Source: an uncultured Ruminococcus sp. (GTDB taxonomy: Bacteria > Bacillota > Clostridia > Oscillospirales > Acutalibacteraceae). From it: a DNA stretch of 6,858 bases. The stretch's first letter is position 1, and each line of letters opens with the position of its first letter. Location of the stretch: positions 1-6,858 of the forward strand of contig CACYDD010000292.1 of NCBI GenBank assembly GCA_902773065.1. The letters run 5' to 3'. The notes beneath the pieces are model-generated. The model had not been told where the DNA came from. It worked only from the letters and a program-made list of their open reading frames with translations, and ran no database searches. Shown here piece by piece: positions 1-6,380 of the stretch. The position numbers and the translations under genes were made by a program.

Positions 1-431
1 AGATACATTCTTGAAAAACCCATCAGACAAGCGTAGATCAGTATTGGTACAAACATGATCGGCTGCATGAAATACATAACCATTGAAACAGCAAAGGATG
101 ATGATGTATGCCCCGAAGGGAAGGAATAATGTGCAGGGTGCTTGATCAGAAGCTCTTGTCCGAAATCCCTGTTGCATGGCCGTACTCTTCCGACAATGTG
201 CTTGATGGTAATTTCACCAGTGAGACCGCTGATCAGCATGCCAAGAATGATTGTAAATCCTGTCACTCTGTATCGGTTCATCAGAAGAAGGGGAATCGCC
301 AGAGCAAACCAGATGTAACCGTTGTTCCCGGTTTTTGTAACCATCACCATCAGCTTATTCAGCACAGGTGTGTGTTTGTCGCAAAGCTTTGTGAGTATCT
401 TGTTATCCCAGGCTACAATACGGCTAAGCAT
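1..431 (-). CDS. PAP2-family membrane phosphatase, 3' end beyond the window
   Basis: The minus strand reads open from an ATG at 429-431 to the left edge, giving 143 residues of an incomplete protein. It carries the three-part PAP2 (type 2 phosphatidic acid phosphatase) active site: K-x6-RP at residues 77-85 (K77, R84, P85), PSGH at 105-108 with the catalytic H108, and the start of the SR-x5-H motif at S140-R141; the last histidine lies outside the window. Hydrophobic spans are visible near residues 38-53, 57-71 and 113-137. A good ribosome binding site (AAAGGAG, 6 nt before ATG) fixes the start. Known members hydrolyse lipid phosphates at the outer membrane face, including undecaprenyl pyrophosphate (BcrC type). 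That substrate is inferred here, helped by the polyprenyl-phosphate transporter gene nearby. It lies downstream of the S8 peptidase on the same strand, 107 bp away, with its own promoter. Confidence 0.9.
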   Translation of the reverse strand, partial: MLSRIVAWDNKILTKLCDKHTPVLNKLMVMVTKTGNNGYIWFALAIPLLLMNRYRVTGFTIILGMLISGLTGEITIKHIVGRVRPCNRDFGQELLIKHPAHYSFPSGHTSSSFAVSMVMYFMQPIMFVPILIYACLMGFSRMY

Positions 432-462
432 AGGTTTCTCCTTTCAAAAGATGGTATATTAC

Positions 463-491
463 ATTATAACATAAATCTATGTCTTATTCAA
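463..491 (-). promoter_or_regulatory. sigma-A-type promoter of the PAP2 gene
   Basis: On the minus strand a -35 TTGAAT (486-491) and a perfect -10 TATAAT (463-468) are separated by exactly 17 nt. Transcription would begin near 456, leaving a leader of about 25 nt before the PAP2 start. Promoter function is inferred from sequence. Confidence 0.72.
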
Positions 492-519
492 GCACTATAC
501 AAAATAATTCCAAATTCCA

Positions 520-537
520 CATTATACACATTATACA
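520..537. repeat. two tandem copies of a 9-bp unit
   Basis: CATTATACA occurs twice in succession just after the stop codon of the S8 peptidase. On the minus strand each copy contains TATAAT, but no matching -35 lies 16-18 nt upstream, so I do not call it a promoter. No clear terminator is present between the peptidase and PAP2 genes, so some read-through is possible. Confidence 0.6.
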
Positions 538-538
538 T

Positions 539-3500
539 CTATTTTCTGCTATTGCTATCAGATTCTTCGGCTTCTTCATATGGCAGATCGTCATCGGGCA
601 GATAGCGGCGTTTTTTCTTGCTGAGTGCAAGAGAGGTGATTGATATAACCAGCAAAGAGCCGATGAAAATCAAACCAAAGTTGGAATGATCGATATCCTG
701 TTCTTCCAAAGCTGCCTTTTGTGCGGCCTCATCGATGATTGAATTTTCAGAGATCGTTTCACCGGCTGATGAGTCATCTTCAACGGATTCGTCAGAAATT
801 TCAGATTCAACAGGAGCTATACCGGTATAGGTGACTCTCAGATTCCGGGAGAATTCAGGTTCGGAAAGACTTGGCATTGCCAGTCCGTATTTAAAATCGG
901 TCTGATAATCTTCAGGAAGACTGATCAGGGAGATCGCATAAACATCAGGCAGAATGTTTTCAAAACGTGCAATTCCCTTTTCGTCGCTGACAACACGTTT
1001 TCCGTTTAATTCAAAAACAGCATCGCTGACAGGATCGTTATTCTGATCGGTAACAAGATAGGTAACAGTTCCCATGACAGTGGTATCAACCTCCAGCGGC
1101 ATGGACAAATTGAATGCGTTGTCAGCCGCACGGATGAATATTTTGGTGGCAAGAGGCTGTCCGATCTCGTTTTCCCGGGCATAATAGGCGAGCTTTTTCA
1201 GCTGCATATACAAATCGGTAATATCATAGGTGAATACCGTTTTGGTTTCGTTCATGACATAATCTGCAAGGATATAAGAATTACTGTCAATGTAGCCGTC
1301 GGCTGCGAGATCATCAAGTCTGTCGGCGTAGGTGTGCTTTTCTCCCGATTTGGAAGCAGTATATAAAATAAATCCCTGAATGCCGTTTTCATCCTCAGAG
1401 GTAACATCAAGATATACCTTGTTGTTCGTACAATAAATTTTTGCGGAAGGCTTGTCGGGAGCAGTATTGTCTACTGTGAAATCCAATGACATAGTTTGAG
1501 GGCTGGAAATACTGCCGTCATAACTGATCGTACCTGCTGAAACGGTATATTTATATTTTCCTTCGTCAAGATCTGAAAACAAATTCTTCAGACCGTCTGT
1601 ATTAAAGGCAGTCAGAAGTCCTGTATATGGTTCATATCCGCCGCTGGCGAATGACGAAACAGTGCCGATATTCTGTGAGTAAACGACATTTCCTACAGTA
1701 TCCTCAATGCTGATCGTGTAATCAGCAGCATCACGCAGAAGATAGAAATTCGGCAGGATAAAGGAAACGCCTGTTTCAGAAACGTCATAAGCATTTCTAA
1801 CTGTATCTTTTCCAATCGCAATGGTATTTTCCGAAATCTGACCCGTCATTGAGTTTTTTCCGAGCATCAGTGAAAGGTAGGAATTGCCAAGTGAAGAAGC
1901 GGCAAACAGACCTGACTGTCCGATGGCAGGTTCTGTGCTTTTGTCATAAGCAGAGGAGTCAAATAATTCAGCGTCACCCCAGCTTCCGCAGTAACCCATA
2001 AACGGAACAGAAAGCACAGAGCTTTTGTCATCGGGGGTCAGAAAAACAAATCCGTCTGTATAGAATCCGTTTTTTGCCATATTCATATAACTCAGAAACA
2101 GCTCAGGAGAAAGTGTGATCTGAATATCCAGTTGTATATTTTCGTCAGCAGGGAGGGTAAAGTTTTTGACCTCCTTACCGTCAATTTGATAGACTACTGT
2201 TGTTTCTGCGGTAATATCCTCAGGGGTAAGTGTATTGTAAACAACGCCGTTATGCTTTTCAAGTTTATCTGTTTGTACAGAAGAACCGAATGTATAGACA
2301 ATATCCTTGTCTGTCAGGTTGTGAACTGTCAGGTGAAAATCAAATGTGCCGTTTTCACTGTCGCCCATGCTGACACTGCCGAGGTCATTTTCATCGGTAA
2401 TATAGGCGGAGGCATTGATGGCAGCGGCAATATCAAGACAGCCTGCTCCCTGAAGCCGCGGCGTATAATAAGCTTTGTCATTATATTTAGCCGGAACGGC
2501 AGTATTCATCATTAAAGCTGTAACAGCGGTATTCTGGGATGAAAGTGGAATACCGGTCCGGGTGCGGACATATTCCGATAAAATTCCTGCTGTTCCCGAA
2601 ATCAGAGCCGATGAGGAGGATGTGCCGCTTTTTGCGCTGTAGCCATCCGAAGAAGCAGAGAAAATATCCGTTCCGGGGGCGGTAAGATCGGGTTTTAGTT
2701 TCAGGTCATAGGTGACACCGTAAGAAGTAAAGGCAGAGGGTTTTTCTGCATTTTCGTTGTCAAAAACAGAATAGCCTTTCGCTGCAATTTTTCCTTCTGT
2801 GTGTTTCCGGAAATATTCCCTGAATTCATCGGAAATGACCGCAGCAGGGATGCTTCTTTCTTCTGTAGAAAAATTGATATAGACAGGTTCATCGCTCAAA
2901 ACGATAATTCCTTTTGCATCATAGCCTGAGGCTTTGTTTACCTTATCAGTGAAAGAAGTTTCGCCGCGGTTCATGATGATGATTTTATCTTTTACAGAAA
3001 TATCAAGATAATCTGTAGCCTGTCCCATACTATCAATATAGATGTAATCATTTTCCTCGCTCAGAGACGAAAACAGGGGGAATTCCGAACCATCGGATAC
3101 TGTCATATCCCTGTAAGGGATTTTTTTGCCGTCGGAGGTCAGAAAATACCTGCTCAGCATTTTTTCAGCATCTACAGAGCCTGCTGCTGTGACAAAGGGA
3201 AGGGAAGCAGGATAGGAAATCGTACCGTAATCGGTATATTCAGCATTGACACCGTATTCTCCCGGTAAATAAATATTTTCGGAACTGTTGCCTGCTGCCG
3301 AAACAATATAAGTTCCCGTTTGTGAAAGTGCATTAAAAGCTTTTGTCAGAATTTCGGCTGTGCTGCATATTCTGGGAACGCCCAGACTGATATTGAGGAT
3401 ATCCGGAGAAAGCTTTGCCGTATCGTCAAGAGCGGCAAGAAGGGTGTCATCTTTTGCGGATCTATCTTTGTCGGAGCAGACTTTCATCAGGATCAGCTGT

Positions 3501-4576
3501 GAATTATAGGCTTCTCCTTTAAATGAATCGCCGCCGTCTTTTCCGTTATTTCCTGCAATCAGGGCGGCATTGTGCGTACCGTGGGAAGAACGGTCATAGA
3601 GCGGATCATCGTCATTGTCGGCGTAATCATATGCATAAATGATTTTATCACTTTTTATCACGGAAGCATTGGAGGCTGTGTTGAACGGAGCAGAAGATGT
3701 TAATTTGGATATATCCTCACCTGTATATTTCAGACTGTCGGGTGAAATGGAGAAAGCCTCATGAGTACAGTCAAAACTGTCATCAATGACAGCAATGACA
3801 TTGCCGCTGCCAGTGAGTCCTTCTTCATGGGCTGCGGAAACCTTTGTGATTTCTATAGCCGGAGCAGTTTCATCGGTCAGATCGGGTTCTTCCTTGTCAG
3901 AAATATCAATACCTTCGCTGTTTTCCGAGTTTTTGAAATCGTCAGACGTTTCAGCTTTTTCCTCATCTTCCGTGCTGTTCTCACGGGGTTCTTCGGAGGA
4001 ATCGATGATTTCTTCTTCTGCTGTTTCAGAGAAATTATCTTCTTCCTCTTCGTTTTCCGAAATTGTGATATTCTGGCTGGAGGCAAGCGTTACGGAGGTA
4101 ATGCCGCTGATATTCCTGATTTTTTCAAGCGAACTGTAGGGCGCAGTGACGCTGAATCCGTTAATGACGGTATTGTACGTATAGCAGCCGTCAAAATTTG
4201 CCTGTGGTATCAGTTTCAATATACTTGCCTTGACAACGGCCTGATTTTTTTTGATAGTATCAACATATGTCCGGCCTTCTTTGGATTGCAAAAGTCCGGC
4301 AACATTGTTGTAGCTATTTTTAGATTTGAGAACGGTATCCACTAAAGAATCACCGTTCACGGTAACGATAAAAGTGACGGTTTCATCACTTTTGGGGATA
4401 TTTTCTCCTGTGGATTTTGTTTTGTTGTTATTTTTATTGGTAATTCTTGCGGAGGATCTGCCTATATCATCGGAATTTTCCTGATCGGGCAATGTTCCCG
4501 GATTGATGATCGGCAGTGCAAAAACCGCAGCAGTAAGCACAACCGCCAATATTGCGGAATAAATTCCCTTTTTCAT
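539..4576 (-). CDS. large secreted, membrane-anchored S8 (subtilisin-like) serine peptidase
   Basis: This 1345-residue cell-surface endopeptidase starts with a signal peptide (about 1-28). An I9-like propeptide region (about 64-168) and a strongly acidic Glu/Asp/Ser-rich linker (about 173-238) follow. The S8 catalytic domain (about 255-720) shows Asp in VIDDSFD (D265), His in HGTH (H332), oxyanion Asn in AAGN (N430) and Ser in GTSSSSA (S653). A PA-like domain is inserted near 510-600. Beta-rich Fn3-like regions follow; 1167-1222 resembles a Cna-B/carboxypeptidase-regulatory fold. The C-terminus has a membrane span (about 1299-1318), KKKRR and an acidic tail, without an LPxTG sortase signal. 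This layout recalls C5a-peptidase/lactocepin-type subtilases; the substrate is unknown. The ATG has GAGGTG 8 nt upstream. The residue usually Pro after GTSxxx is Ala and the Asp motif lacks the usual [ST]G, but all catalytic residues are present. Confidence 0.93.
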   Translation of the reverse strand: MKKGIYSAILAVVLTAAVFALPIINPGTLPDQENSDDIGRSSARITNKNNNKTKSTGENIPKSDETVTFIVTVNGDSLVDTVLKSKNSYNNVAGLLQSKEGRTYVDTIKKNQAVVKASILKLIPQANFDGCYTYNTVINGFSVTAPYSSLEKIRNISGITSVTLASSQNITISENEEEEDNFSETAEEEIIDSSEEPRENSTEDEEKAETSDDFKNSENSEGIDISDKEEPDLTDETAPAIEITKVSAAHEEGLTGSGNVIAVIDDSFDCTHEAFSISPDSLKYTGEDISKLTSSAPFNTASNASVIKSDKIIYAYDYADNDDDPLYDRSSHGTHNAALIAGNNGKDGGDSFKGEAYNSQLILMKVCSDKDRSAKDDTLLAALDDTAKLSPDILNISLGVPRICSTAEILTKAFNALSQTGTYIVSAAGNSSENIYLPGEYGVNAEYTDYGTISYPASLPFVTAAGSVDAEKMLSRYFLTSDGKKIPYRDMTVSDGSEFPLFSSLSEENDYIYIDSMGQATDYLDISVKDKIIIMNRGETSFTDKVNKASGYDAKGIIVLSDEPVYINFSTEERSIPAAVISDEFREYFRKHTEGKIAAKGYSVFDNENAEKPSAFTSYGVTYDLKLKPDLTAPGTDIFSASSDGYSAKSGTSSSSALISGTAGILSEYVRTRTGIPLSSQNTAVTALMMNTAVPAKYNDKAYYTPRLQGAGCLDIAAAINASAYITDENDLGSVSMGDSENGTFDFHLTVHNLTDKDIVYTFGSSVQTDKLEKHNGVVYNTLTPEDITAETTVVYQIDGKEVKNFTLPADENIQLDIQITLSPELFLSYMNMAKNGFYTDGFVFLTPDDKSSVLSVPFMGYCGSWGDAELFDSSAYDKSTEPAIGQSGLFAASSLGNSYLSLMLGKNSMTGQISENTIAIGKDTVRNAYDVSETGVSFILPNFYLLRDAADYTISIEDTVGNVVYSQNIGTVSSFASGGYEPYTGLLTAFNTDGLKNLFSDLDEGKYKYTVSAGTISYDGSISSPQTMSLDFTVDNTAPDKPSAKIYCTNNKVYLDVTSEDENGIQGFILYTASKSGEKHTYADRLDDLAADGYIDSNSYILADYVMNETKTVFTYDITDLYMQLKKLAYYARENEIGQPLATKIFIRAADNAFNLSMPLEVDTTVMGTVTYLVTDQNNDPVSDAVFELNGKRVVSDEKGIARFENILPDVYAISLISLPEDYQTDFKYGLAMPSLSEPEFSRNLRVTYTGIAPVESEISDESVEDDSSAGETISENSIIDEAAQKAALEEQDIDHSNFGLIFIGSLLVISITSLALSKKKRRYLPDDDLPYEEAEESDSNSRK

Positions 4577-4625
4577 TCTTTTTTCACCTCAATACAGGGG
4601 ATGATGATTTTTACTTTATCACTAT

Positions 4626-4654
4626 ATTATCTCATATTTCGGTGTATATTTCAA
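4626..4654 (-). promoter_or_regulatory. promoter of the S8 peptidase gene
   Basis: Minus-strand -35 TTGAAA (4649-4654) and -10 GATAAT (4626-4631) are 17 nt apart, and a TG one base before the -10 makes it an extended -10. The start would be near 4619, giving a leader of about 43 nt. It lies in the 163-bp region shared with the divergent transporter gene. I did not find an equally good plus-strand promoter there; TATAAA at 4698-4703 is a possible -10 without a convincing -35. Confidence 0.65.
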
Positions 4655-4739
4655 GTGGTAGAATTTGCTATATTCATATTTATACCGAAACCAAGCATAT
4701 AAATTCTTTAGATAGAAGGTAGTAAGAAGGGAGTTCGGT

Positions 4740-5570
4740 ATGATAGTAAGTAAAAAGATGATAACGGAATTTTTGAGAAATTTTATTTTCGGAACAGTAA
4801 TCGGGGCATTTATGCTGATTCCGGGGGTAAGCGGCGGCACGACAGCGATCATTCTGGGAATTTATGACAAGCTGATCACAGCGGTCAGCAATATTTTCAA
4901 AAAGCCGAAACACAGTCTTACGTTGCTGATTCCTGTAGCGTGCGGCGGCATTGTGGGAGCGGCACTGTTTTCAGGAGCGGTTCTGCTGCTGATCGAAAGC
5001 TTTTATATGCAGTCCATGTTCTTTTTTATTGGAGCGATTTTAGGCTGTATTCCGTTTCTTATAAAAAAATCAGGAATAACGCTTTCAACGCTTTATCATG
5101 CGGTTTTTGCCTTGATCGGGATGGTTCTGGTGATGGCACTTCGTTTTCTGCCGGAAAGTGCCGGAACGGACGGCGGCGGAGTCATGTTGATCGTATGCGG
5201 ATTTATTATTGCGGTTGCGATGGTTCTTCCGGGAATCAGTACTTCTCATGTATTGTTGGTAATGGGAATGTACGAGACAGTCTGGGGCGGTCTGCACAAT
5301 ATGGATGTCTGTTTACTTTCCCTTCTCGGTATTGGCGGAATTGCCGGTACGATACTGACCGCAAAAGCCGCAGACAAGGCAATGGAGAAATTTCCATGCC
5401 AGACCTATATGATGATCATCGGCTTTGTCATGACTTCCGTATACGATATTTATCCGCAGAATACGGAGCTTTCACAGCTTCCGGTCGATATTGTACTTTG
5501 TGCGGCAGGATTTTTGTTGGTTTTGTTTGTTTCGTCTGCCGCTTCCAAAAGAGAATTGAAAAGTATATAA
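4740..5570 (+). CDS. popT: DUF368/PopT-family polyprenyl-phosphate transporter
   Basis: This 276-residue, very hydrophobic multi-span membrane protein carries the two signature repeats of the DUF368 family: PGVSGGT at residues 28-34, followed by AIILGIY, and PGISTSH at 164-170, followed by VLLVMGMY. The repeats mark two pseudo-symmetric halves, as in re-entrant-loop transporters. Family members (PopT) were shown to move undecaprenyl phosphate back across the cytoplasmic membrane, recycling the carrier used for peptidoglycan and surface polymer synthesis; for this copy the role is by homology. AAGGGAG 6 nt before the ATG at 4740 supports this start; the ATG at 4758 is a weaker alternative. Length is typical of the family. 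It is divergent from the S8 peptidase and convergent with the BrnA-like gene, so it is probably a single-gene transcript ending at the hairpin at 5663-5701. A PAP2 phosphatase gene lies on the far side of the peptidase. Confidence 0.92.
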   Translation: MIVSKKMITEFLRNFIFGTVIGAFMLIPGVSGGTTAIILGIYDKLITAVSNIFKKPKHSLTLLIPVACGGIVGAALFSGAVLLLIESFYMQSMFFFIGAILGCIPFLIKKSGITLSTLYHAVFALIGMVLVMALRFLPESAGTDGGGVMLIVCGFIIAVAMVLPGISTSHVLLVMGMYETVWGGLHNMDVCLLSLLGIGGIAGTILTAKAADKAMEKFPCQTYMMIIGFVMTSVYDIYPQNTELSQLPVDIVLCAAGFLLVLFVSSAASKRELKSI

Positions 5571-5572
5571 AA

Positions 5573-5596
5573 GGGGATAGGATTTAGGGGCTAGGG
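5573..5596 (+). repeat. G-rich imperfect repeat after the transporter gene
   Basis: Directly after the stop codon the sequence AGGGGATAGG is echoed by AGGGGCTAGGG. It gives three G-tracts of three or four bases plus one GG. This could be a degenerate intergenic repeat; with only three good G-tracts a quadruplex is doubtful. No function is assigned. Confidence 0.35.
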
Positions 5597-5662
5597 ATTA
5601 AAGTGATTTCTGAATTCTTTTTTGTGTGATATTTCATTTTGCTCATATAGTATTGAAAATTA

Positions 5663-5701
5663 AAACAGAGCGTTTCAGAATTACTGTGAATCGCTCTGTT
5701 T
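5663..5701. terminator. bidirectional terminator hairpin between convergent genes
   Basis: A perfect 10-bp stem (AAACAGAGCG at 5663-5672 with its complement at 5692-5701) encloses a 19-nt loop region that can pair further (TTCA with TGAA). On the minus strand it is followed by a T-rich tail (TTTTAATTTTC), fitting a terminator for the BrnA-like gene, which stops 6 bp away. On the plus strand the tail is weaker (TTTGTTATT), so for the transporter it is at best a weak terminator about 90 bp past its stop. Confidence 0.75.
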
Positions 5702-5706
5702 GTTAT

Positions 5707-5931
5707 TCAGCCCCACGAAACAATGGGTCTTTTATTATTTTTGGCACAATCTCCCAAATACATATTGATCAATGTCTGATAAGGAATACCAGTATCAGAA
5801 GCCAGACCCTTAAAGAAATCAATGGTACTGCTGTCGATATTTATGGTGATTTGTTTTTTCAAGTTGTTTGTATATGGATTTTTGCGTGGATTGAGGTTTT
5901 TGATATCATATTCATCTCTCATAATCTTCAC
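5707..5931 (-). CDS. BrnA-like (CopG/ribbon-helix-helix) antitoxin, orphan
   Basis: This 74-residue protein has an N-terminal RDEYD motif, a basic patch (NPRKNPYTNNLKKQ), the beta-strand ITINID and a helix-turn-helix-like stretch with TGIPYQTLINMYL. That pattern is typical of BrnA-like/CopG antitoxins, which dimerise through the strand, bind their own promoter and neutralise an RNase toxin (BrnT in the type II BrnTA system). The open frame begins with GTG at 5929-5931, only 4 nt after AGGAGG (5936-5941); the ATG at 5920-5922, preceded by GGTGA, would give 71 residues, and the choice is uncertain. The frame stays open upstream, without a better start. No BrnT-like frame lies upstream or downstream in the window, so it is either an orphan, acts on a distant toxin, or is only a DNA-binding regulator. 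It ends at the hairpin shared with the convergent transporter. Confidence 0.8.
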   Translation of the reverse strand: MKIMRDEYDIKNLNPRKNPYTNNLKKQITINIDSSTIDFFKGLASDTGIPYQTLINMYLGDCAKNNKRPIVSWG

Positions 5932-6029
5932 CAGCCCTCCTGATAAATTTTTCTGGGACTTTAATGGCGCGGCAATAAATGATGGTTTACAATAAACTTG
6001 AGTGCGAAATAGAGACCGGCGGCTCGCTA

Positions 6030-6106
6030 ATATTTAACTTGACTTTGCTGTTTTCATGTATTATAATACAAATATACAAGGTGACCGACCAATTACGGCA
6101 GTCCCC
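6030..6106 (+). repeat. 77-bp direct repeat, copy A (promoter and 5' part of antitoxin RNA A)
   Basis: This block matches 6599-6675 at 75 of 77 positions with no gaps. The similarity begins just before the -35 element and stops abruptly at the CCCC box inside the RNA; the terminator arms beyond it have diverged. Such sharp conservation of promoter and RNA head marks a duplicated RNA gene. Confidence 0.95.
6039..6067 (+). promoter_or_regulatory. promoter of antitoxin RNA A
   Basis: TTGACT (6039-6044) and a perfect TATAAT (6062-6067) are separated by 17 nt, a near-consensus and presumably strong promoter. The start would be near 6074. No protein-coding frame follows on this strand before the hairpin at 6130-6159, so the product is an untranslated RNA. 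Confidence 0.85.
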
Positions 6107-6168
6107 TAATTAATTACGATTAAAAGATTTAACCGCCCTGTTTGGAAGACCGGCGGTTATTTCTTTTT
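6074..6168 (+). ncRNA. antisense RNA A, probable type I antitoxin for toxin 1
   Basis: A roughly 95-nt RNA is bounded by a near-consensus promoter and an intrinsic terminator. It is transcribed towards the toxin 1 gene on the opposite strand; its last dozen bases cover the toxin stop codon and the KKK codons, and the rest is antisense to the toxin 3' UTR. This 3'-overlapping layout is that of type I modules such as TxpA/RatA. Its first 33 nt (CAAGGTGA box, CGGCAGTCCCC box) are identical in RNA B and recognisable in the toxin 1 leader. ACCAAT (6088-6093) and CCCC (6103-6106) are also complementary to the toxin 1 ribosome binding region. Expression and antitoxin action are inferred. Confidence 0.72.
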
Positions 6169-6169
6169 A
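6130..6169 (+). terminator. intrinsic terminator of antitoxin RNA A
   Basis: TAACCGCC (6130-6137) pairs with GGCGGTTA (6152-6159), an 8-bp stem whose loop can close further (GTTT with AAGAC). The T-rich tail TTTCTTTTT follows. The right arm contains the stop codon of toxin 1 on the other strand, so terminator and toxin end constrain each other. On the minus strand the tail is poorer (AAATCTTTT). Confidence 0.82.
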
Positions 6170-6264
6170 GTCTCATCGAAATACTTAACAATGTCAAGTA
6201 CCAAACGAGCAACTGATACAACCAACACAATAGTTGAAATAATTTCGCTATATGTAAGCATCAT
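6157..6264 (-). CDS. toxin 1: small single-span 'putative holin-like' type I toxin
   Basis: This 35-residue peptide begins with two consecutive ATG codons (6262-6264, 6259-6261), then LTYSEI, a hydrophobic helix (about residues 8-26, with R20 and D24) and a charged tail ending KKK. It resembles Firmicute peptides annotated as putative holin-like toxins and, in layout, type I membrane toxins such as TxpA, BsrG and Fst, which damage the membrane when unrepressed. AAGGGGGG at 6271-6278 is an excellent ribosome binding site; alignment with toxin 2 favours the second ATG (34 residues). The frame is open further up to a GTG at 6367-6369 (70 codons), but the extension reads through the leader hairpin and has no ribosome binding site. 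Toxicity is inferred; a small membrane protein of other function cannot be excluded. Confidence 0.78.
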   Translation of the reverse strand: MMLTYSEIISTIVLVVSVARLVLDIVKYFDETKKK

Positions 6265-6280
6265 ACCAATCCCCCCTTCG

Positions 6281-6317
6281 TAAAAACTCAGGGAGCATAA
6301 AAAGACTTTCGCTCCCT
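6281..6317 (-). terminator. terminator-like hairpin upstream of the toxin 1 ribosome binding site
   Basis: On the minus strand AGGGAGC (6311-6317) pairs with GCTCCCT (6290-6296), a 7-bp GC-rich stem with a 14-nt loop, then GAG and TTTTT (6282-6286). It ends only a few bases before the ribosome binding site at 6271-6278. It could attenuate toxin transcription or act as a structural element of the leader. Confidence 0.55.
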
Positions 6318-6337
6318 TGTTTAGAAAATTAAAAGTC

Positions 6338-6373
6338 GGGGAGCTGCCGCAATCCGCAGGCCAAATCACCTTG
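6338..6373. repeat. inverted repeat partner of 6077-6106, flanking toxin 1
   Basis: TCACCTTG (6366-6373) is the exact reverse complement of CAAGGTGA (6077-6084). GGGGAGCTGCCGCAAT (6338-6353) complements ATTACGGCAGTCCCC (6092-6106) over about 15 pairs with one extra base and one G-U type position. The two arms bracket the toxin 1 gene, so its full transcript could fold 5' leader onto 3' UTR. Confidence 0.8.
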
Positions 6374-6380
6374 CAATTCT

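Larger units (their letters stand above)
6281..6374 (-). ncRNA. toxin 1 leader, an inverted diverged copy of the antitoxin RNA
   Basis: From the predicted start near 6374, the minus-strand transcript begins with CAAGGTGA (6366-6373), then GGATTGCGGCAGCTCCCC (6338-6355), and then a terminator-like hairpin with a T-run. The order and sequence match antitoxin RNAs A and B (CAAGGTGA, ATTACGGCAGTCCCC, terminator). If transcription stops at the hairpin, the product is a third antitoxin-like RNA of about 95 nt; if it reads through, this is the 5' UTR of toxin 1. Its CTCCCC can also pair with the toxin GGGGGG ribosome binding site. The similarity is seen directly; the RNA's independent existence is inferred. 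Confidence 0.55.

Noticed and set aside
108..605. Plus-strand open frame of 165 codons over the PAP2 gene and the peptidase end
   Set aside because: It lies antisense to a PAP2 protein with intact active-site motifs and to the coding end of the peptidase, and crosses the intergenic promoter. Its translation is low in recognisable features, so it is a shadow frame.
3761..4345. Long plus-strand frames opposite the N-terminal part of the peptidase
   Set aside because: They are the complement of the Glu/Asp/Ser-rich linker, whose codons give Phe- and Ser-rich frames on the other strand; no ribosome binding site or homology is seen.
4940..5587. Second plus-strand frame of 215 codons inside the transporter gene
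   Set aside because: It is the shifted frame of the DUF368 gene, rich in Cys, Arg and Tyr, with no family signature.
6057..6070. Perfect 14-bp palindrome TGTATTATAATACA over the -10 box of RNA A as an operator
   Set aside because: Copy B has TGTATTATAATAAA, which breaks the symmetry while keeping the promoter; it is more likely a by-product of the TATAAT box.
6081..6113. GTG-started micro-frame inside RNA A (10 codons) and its equivalent in RNA B (17 codons)
   Set aside because: The AAGG is directly joined to the GTG with no spacing, the frames end at different places, and they diverge after the shared block, so the conservation is explained by RNA rather than peptide.
6265..6369. N-terminal extension of toxin 1 to a GTG start, giving 70 residues
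   Set aside because: The extension reads through the antitoxin-like leader boxes and the terminator-like hairpin, has no spaced ribosome binding site at the GTG, and has no counterpart in toxin 2. The ATG pair behind AAGGGGGG is far better.
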